Shown: positions 60,657 to 64,000 of the stretch, piece after piece
Layout: every line of letters starts with the position of its first letter
Position numbering within the stretch: the first letter of the stretch is position 1
NCBI RefSeq assembly: GCF_020329505.1
Contig: NZ_JAGKJJ010000015.1
Location: 1 to 64,000, forward strand
Length of the DNA stretch: 64,000 nucleotides
Reading direction: 5' to 3'
Source of the DNA: Bradyrhizobium semiaridum
Lineage (GTDB): Bacteria; Pseudomonadota; Alphaproteobacteria; Rhizobiales; Xanthobacteraceae
The notes under the pieces: model-generated
Seen by the model: only the letters and a program-made list of their open reading frames with translations
Told to the model about the DNA's origin: nothing
Database searches by the model: none
Program-made: the position numbers and the translations under genes

Positions 60657-61564
60657 TGGGTGCGCCCGGCAACATCCGTCGATCTTCGGCCAACCGCGGC
60701 TTCGTTATCGTCGCGGTGCTGTGGATCCTGCTGGCGCTCTCGTCGCTGGCCATCATCTTCTCGGCCTATCTTTCCGCATCGGTCCGTGCGCTGGCGGCCA
60801 ACGACATGGCGTTGCAGACCGAGGCGCTGGTCTCGGCCGGGCTGGAGCTCGCGGCCTATCAATTGGCGCTGTCGGACGAGAAGGCGCGACCGCCCCGCGG
60901 CGCGTTTCAGTTCCGGCTCGACGAGTCGAGCGTCGAGGTGACGTTCACCTCGGAAGCGGCCCGCATCGACCTCAACTACGCATCGAAGACCACGCTGGCC
61001 GGCCTGTTCACGGTGCTCGGCGCGCGCAAGGACGCCGCGACCGAGTATGCGGATCGGGTGGTCGGCTGGCGAACGCGGCCTACGCCGGGCAGCGAGAACG
61101 TGGAAGCCGCGCGTTACAACGCACTCGGCTATGTGCCGAGGCAAGCGCTCTTCACCCATGTCAACGAACTGGCGCTGGTGGCCGGCATGCCGGCCGCACT
61201 GGTCGACCGTGCCTTGCCGTTCGTCACTGTGTTCAACGGTTCGCCGGATGTCGATCCGGCGATCGCGGCACCGGAAGTCGTCGTCGCCACCGGCGGCTCA
61301 TTGGGTGACCAGGATGGATTTGGCGGACGCGGCCTGTCGTCGAACGGCGGTTTCGGGACGCAAGCTCCGAACCCACAGAGCGCGGCGTCGACGGCGCAAA
61401 GCCCGTGCTACCGGGTCGCGCTGACGATCCGGTTCCGCAATGGCCGCCGCACCACGTCCGAAGCGGTGATCGCGCTCGGTGACAAGGTCGAGCCGTATCG
61501 TGTGCTGTCGTGGCAGGACGATGTCGAGCCGAGGGCTCCGGTCCTGCGTCGCGGGAGGGGTTGA
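60653..61564 (+). CDS. gspK: GspK, minor pseudopilin of the tip complex
   Basis: The 303-residue protein has a leader to Gly16, then FVIVAVLWILLALSSLAIIF. It lacks the Glu at +5, which is the hallmark of GspK. SEAARIDLNYASKTTLAGLF is the conserved GspK block, followed by the helical domain with RVVGWRTRPTPGSENVEAAR. GspK caps the pseudopilus with GspI and GspJ. It overlaps gspJ and gspL by 4 and 1 bases. Confidence 0.92.
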   Translation: MMGAPGNIRRSSANRGFVIVAVLWILLALSSLAIIFSAYLSASVRALAANDMALQTEALVSAGLELAAYQLALSDEKARPPRGAFQFRLDESSVEVTFTSEAARIDLNYASKTTLAGLFTVLGARKDAATEYADRVVGWRTRPTPGSENVEAARYNALGYVPRQALFTHVNELALVAGMPAALVDRALPFVTVFNGSPDVDPAIAAPEVVVATGGSLGDQDGFGGRGLSSNGGFGTQAPNPQSAASTAQSPCYRVALTIRFRNGRRTTSEAVIALGDKVEPYRVLSWQDDVEPRAPVLRRGRG

Positions 61565-62628
61565 TGGCCTTGTTTGCTGAAGCGCGACAATGGTTCGAGC
61601 AGTGGATCGGTGCCGTTGCGATCGCGGTTGACGGTGCCGCGGGACGATTTGTGCGCAAGCGCACCGTCCAGCTCGATGAAAATGCCGACGGCAGTTTCGC
61701 CGCCAGCATCGCGGCGTCGAAGGATGGTCGTGCTCCGGCGGCGCTTTCGCTACGGCTGGACCACGATTCGCCGCAGCCGCCGGCGGACTGGAAGACCGCG
61801 TTCGACGGCAGCCGCATCGAGGTGCGCTTGCAATCCGCGTATGTCGTGAGCCGCTTGCTCGATTTTCCGAGCCAGGCGGCCGATTTCCTCGACGGCATGG
61901 TCCGTGCCCAGGTCGATCGCCTGACGCCTTGGACTGCGGCGGAGGCCGTGTTCGGCTGGGGATCGCCGCAGCCGGTCTCCAACGACCGCATCGAGGTTGC
62001 GTTCAGCGCCACCTCCGCGGCCAAGGTCGATCCGCTGCTGCGGTTGGCGAGGACGGTGGGGGCTGCGTCCATTGTGGTGTCGGCACCGGCGGTCGGCAGT
62101 GACGGCGCGCCGCTGCAGGTGACGCTGCTCGACCGGCAGCTGCGAGGTCTGGCCGGGCCGCAGGTTCCACGCCTGCTGCGCATCGGCCTGGTCTCGACCG
62201 GGATCGCGGCGGCGGCCGCGCTGCTGCTCAACATCTATCTCGGCGGATCGCTGCAATCCCAGCGGGAGGACCTGCAACGCCAGATCTCGCAGCGCCGCGC
62301 CGCGCTTCGCATCGGTGCCAATGGCGAAACCGGGATCGGGCTGCTGGCCAAGCGCAAGCAGACGACGCCATCGAGCGTCATGGTGCTGGAAGCTCTCTCG
62401 CGCGTGCTGCCGGATACGACCTACGTCACCGAATTGCGCATCGAGGGCAGCAAAGTGCAGGTGATCGGCATGACGCAGGACGCGCCGTCCCTGATCCGCT
62501 TGCTGGAACAGTCGCCCCAGTTCACGCGCGCGACCTTTTTCGCCCCGACCACGCGCGCGGCGAATGAATCGGCGGAACGTTTCCACGTCGAAGCCAATAT
62601 CACCGCCTATTTCGGATCCGGCTCATGA
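61564..62628 (+). CDS. gspL: GspL-type type II secretion protein with PilN-like part
   Basis: The 354-residue protein has a cytoplasmic N-terminal domain (residues 1-200), a membrane span (about 203-222, GLVSTGIAAAAALLLNIYLG) and a periplasmic PilN-like domain. That domain has LEALSRVLPDTTYVTELRIE and QVIGMTQDAPSLIRLLEQSP. It links the GspE ATPase to the inner-membrane platform. The ATG shares a base with the gspK stop. It overlaps gspM by 4 bases. Confidence 0.88.
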   Translation: MALFAEARQWFEQWIGAVAIAVDGAAGRFVRKRTVQLDENADGSFAASIAASKDGRAPAALSLRLDHDSPQPPADWKTAFDGSRIEVRLQSAYVVSRLLDFPSQAADFLDGMVRAQVDRLTPWTAAEAVFGWGSPQPVSNDRIEVAFSATSAAKVDPLLRLARTVGAASIVVSAPAVGSDGAPLQVTLLDRQLRGLAGPQVPRLLRIGLVSTGIAAAAALLLNIYLGGSLQSQREDLQRQISQRRAALRIGANGETGIGLLAKRKQTTPSSVMVLEALSRVLPDTTYVTELRIEGSKVQVIGMTQDAPSLIRLLEQSPQFTRATFFAPTTRAANESAERFHVEANITAYFGSGS

Positions 62629-63194
62629 GCACATGGTCCCGTTCGCTGACATCGATCAGCACCACGCCGCTGGTGGCGGCGACGAGCTATCTCGGCCTGG
62701 CTGCCCTGCTGCTGTTCGTGGTGGTGACCTCGCTCACCGAGATCGTCGGCCTGCGCGGCGAAGTGGCGGCGACCGCTGCGCTGCTCGCGCAATTGGAAGG
62801 CCGGCCGAAGGCGAGCGCGCCGCCGGGAGCGGCGGCGATGCCGGCCGGCTCGGCCTATCTCGAGGGCGCCACCGTCACGGTTGCCGGCGCCAACCTGCTG
62901 CAGCGCGTCTCGGAGGCGGTGATCAAGTTCGGCGGCAACGTGTTGTCGACCCAGCTCGACGTTCCCAACATGCCGGCCAAAGCCGGCTTCATCAGCATGG
63001 TCGCAAGCTGCGAGATCGAGCAGCCGCAATTGCAGCAGGTGCTTTACGATCTCGAGGCCGGCATGCCGTTCCTGTTCATCGATCAATTGGTGGTGCAGCC
63101 GCCGACCGAAGGCGCAGCCAGGGATGCCGACCCGGGAAAGGGAAAGATGCGCGTGCTGCTCGGTGTCTCCGGACAATGGCGAGGCGCCAAATGA
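62625..63194 (+). CDS. gspM: GspM-type type II secretion protein
   Basis: The 189-residue protein has one membrane span near residues 17-40 and a periplasmic ferredoxin-like fold. That fold contains ANLLQRVSEAVIKFGGNVLS and QQVLYDLEAGMPFLFIDQLV. It partners GspL. It overlaps the last gene of the operon by 4 bases. The sequence family is the GspM of alphaproteobacteria (GspMb type). Confidence 0.86.
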   Translation: MSTWSRSLTSISTTPLVAATSYLGLAALLLFVVVTSLTEIVGLRGEVAATAALLAQLEGRPKASAPPGAAAMPAGSAYLEGATVTVAGANLLQRVSEAVIKFGGNVLSTQLDVPNMPAKAGFISMVASCEIEQPQLQQVLYDLEAGMPFLFIDQLVVQPPTEGAARDADPGKGKMRVLLGVSGQWRGAK

Positions 63195-63847
63195 TGCGGT
63201 ACGTCGCAGCGATCCTCGCGCTCTGGGCCGTGTCGGTGCATCCCGTGCCGGCTGCCGTCTCGGACGTATCCGGCGACGCACTCGATGCCGGGCTGGTCGA
63301 CGATACCCGGCTGGGCGGGCGGGTGCTGAGTTCGCCGCCGCCTGCCGAGCCACCGGTGACTTCGGAACCCGTGACGTCGGTCCGGGCGCCACCGCCGCTG
63401 GCGGCACCGGTGGCCCGCCCTCTCAGCGACAATCCGCTATGGGGCATCCCGCTCAAGACACTGTCCAACACGCGCGACCGTCCGGTGTTTTCGCCGTCGC
63501 GTCGGCCGCCGCCGCCCGAAATCGTTGCCGAACCGGTCGTCGCCAAGCCATCGCCACCGCGCCAGGCCGAGGTCGAGCCGCCGCCGTTGTCGCTGGTCGG
63601 CACCATCGCGGGAGGCGATGAAAGCTTTGGGATTTTTCTCGATCAATCCACCAAGGCCCCGCTGCGGCTCCGGATCGGCGAAGATTTTCAGGGTTGGAAG
63701 CTGCGCACCATCAACGGGCGCGAAGTGACGATGGAGAAAGATCAGCAGGGTGCGTTGCTGGCGCTGCCGCAACCCGGCACGGAAGGCAGTGAGAATCAAC
63801 TCTTGCCGGTGAGCTCGGAGCGAAGGCCCTTCATCGTACGCCACTAA
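63191..63847 (+). CDS. GspN/GspC-like type II secretion protein
   Basis: The 218-residue protein has an N-terminal hydrophobic segment (about residues 4-25) that looks like a signal peptide. A Pro-rich stretch and a homology-region-like domain follow: LVGTIAGGDESFGIFLDQST and LRIGEDFQGWKLRTINGREV. In this family NPLWGIPLKTLSNTRDRPVF precedes the folded part. It resembles GspC but has no PDZ domain. It probably connects the inner platform to GspD. Its TAA stop is the first part of the palindromic repeat. Confidence 0.72.
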   Translation: MMRYVAAILALWAVSVHPVPAAVSDVSGDALDAGLVDDTRLGGRVLSSPPPAEPPVTSEPVTSVRAPPPLAAPVARPLSDNPLWGIPLKTLSNTRDRPVFSPSRRPPPPEIVAEPVVAKPSPPRQAEVEPPPLSLVGTIAGGDESFGIFLDQSTKAPLRLRIGEDFQGWKLRTINGREVTMEKDQQGALLALPQPGTEGSENQLLPVSSERRPFIVRH

Positions 63848-63949
63848 AGCATGATCGGGTAAAGTGCGAAGCGTTTTCCGAAAAGATCATGCTCAAACAA
63901 AGGGCTAAAGCGCGATGACGATTCAACCAAATCTCATCGCGCTTTAGCG
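63848..63949. repeat. Composite palindromic repeat, copy B (partner at 24708-24810, inverted)
   Basis: The first hairpin pairs AGCATGATC with GATCATGCT (63848-63893). The second pairs CTAAAGCGCGATGA with TCATCGCGCTTTAG (63905-63947). The unit aligns with the reverse strand of 24708-24810 end to end. It begins directly after the stop codon of the GspN/GspC-like gene and lies ahead of a convergent gene end, so it sits where a two-way terminator would. Confidence 0.8.
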
Positions 63950-63956
63950 GCGGTTG

Positions 63957-64000
63957 CTAGTTGAGGCCGAGCCATTGTTGCAAGGCAGGCGTCAGCAGCA
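63957..64000 (-). CDS. C-terminal end of an unidentified convergent gene
   Basis: On the - strand the last bases read LLTPALQQWLGLN and then a TAG stop at 63957-63959. Codon choice is like the rest of the window, and the position behind the palindromic repeat fits a convergent gene. Only 13 residues are visible and the family is not recognised. Confidence 0.3.
   Translation of the reverse strand, partial: LLTPALQQWLGLN

Overview
The window looks like a chromosomal segment of a GC-rich alphaproteobacterium of the Bradyrhizobium type. The reasons are the MotC/MotE/FlaF/FlbT/FtcR flagellar set, which is typical of Rhizobiales, the paired short flagellins that resemble the lateral (thin) flagellar system of Bradyrhizobium, and a composite palindromic repeat of a kind I associate with Rhizobiales. 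No rRNA, tRNA, CRISPR array or insertion sequence was seen.

Region 1 (1-25.6 kb) is a flagellar gene cluster, almost entirely on the + strand. In order it holds the end of fliE, flgG, flgA, flgI, motE, flgH, fliL, fliP, two nearly identical flagellin genes, fliF, a fliH-like gene, motB, motC, fliK, a small lytic transglycosylase, flgE, flgK, flgL, flaF, flbT, flgD, fliQ, flhA, fliR, a fliJ-like gene, a flgJ-type rod protein, an flgN-like gene and a FliL-like membrane protein. It ends with a convergent ftcR-type regulator. Many genes overlap by 4 bases. Both flagellin genes carry the same structured leader, in which the Shine-Dalgarno sequence is paired. One stem keeps its pairing although its sequence differs between the two copies. 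FlbT, encoded in the same cluster, is the obvious candidate partner.

Region 2 (25.6-28.2 kb) is a short transition. It has an 807-base gene-poor, partly AT-rich stretch, an unrecognised membrane/coiled-coil protein, and a MarR regulator with a Cys cluster after its DNA-binding domain.

Region 3 (28.2-52.2 kb) is a 24 kb catabolic and transport block read entirely from the - strand. Its upstream half encodes a branched-chain-type ABC importer (LivG, F, H, M and a binding protein), PxpA, a small biotin carrier protein, a biotin carboxylase, PxpB and PxpC. LysR and AraC regulators follow. Its downstream half encodes a HyuA/HyuB-type ATP-dependent lactamase, a TorT-like binding protein with a two-permease ribose-type ABC importer, and a three-subunit molybdenum hydroxylase (FAD, [2Fe-2S] and Mo subunits). 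The block thus joins two unrelated types of ATP-dependent lactam/amide-ring opening system with two importers and a hydroxylase, which suggests uptake and breakdown of N-heterocyclic lactams or imides. The exact substrate cannot be read from sequence. Two genes are broken by internal frame-shifting deletions: the [2Fe-2S] subunit, which has lost its first cluster-binding segment, and a LysR gene at the upstream edge of the block.

Region 4 (53.0-63.8 kb) is a type II secretion system. gspD lies on the - strand, and a tightly overlapping + strand operon reads gspE-F-G-H-I-J-K-L-M plus a GspN/GspC-like gene. The window ends with a second copy of the composite palindromic repeat and the last codons of a convergent gene.
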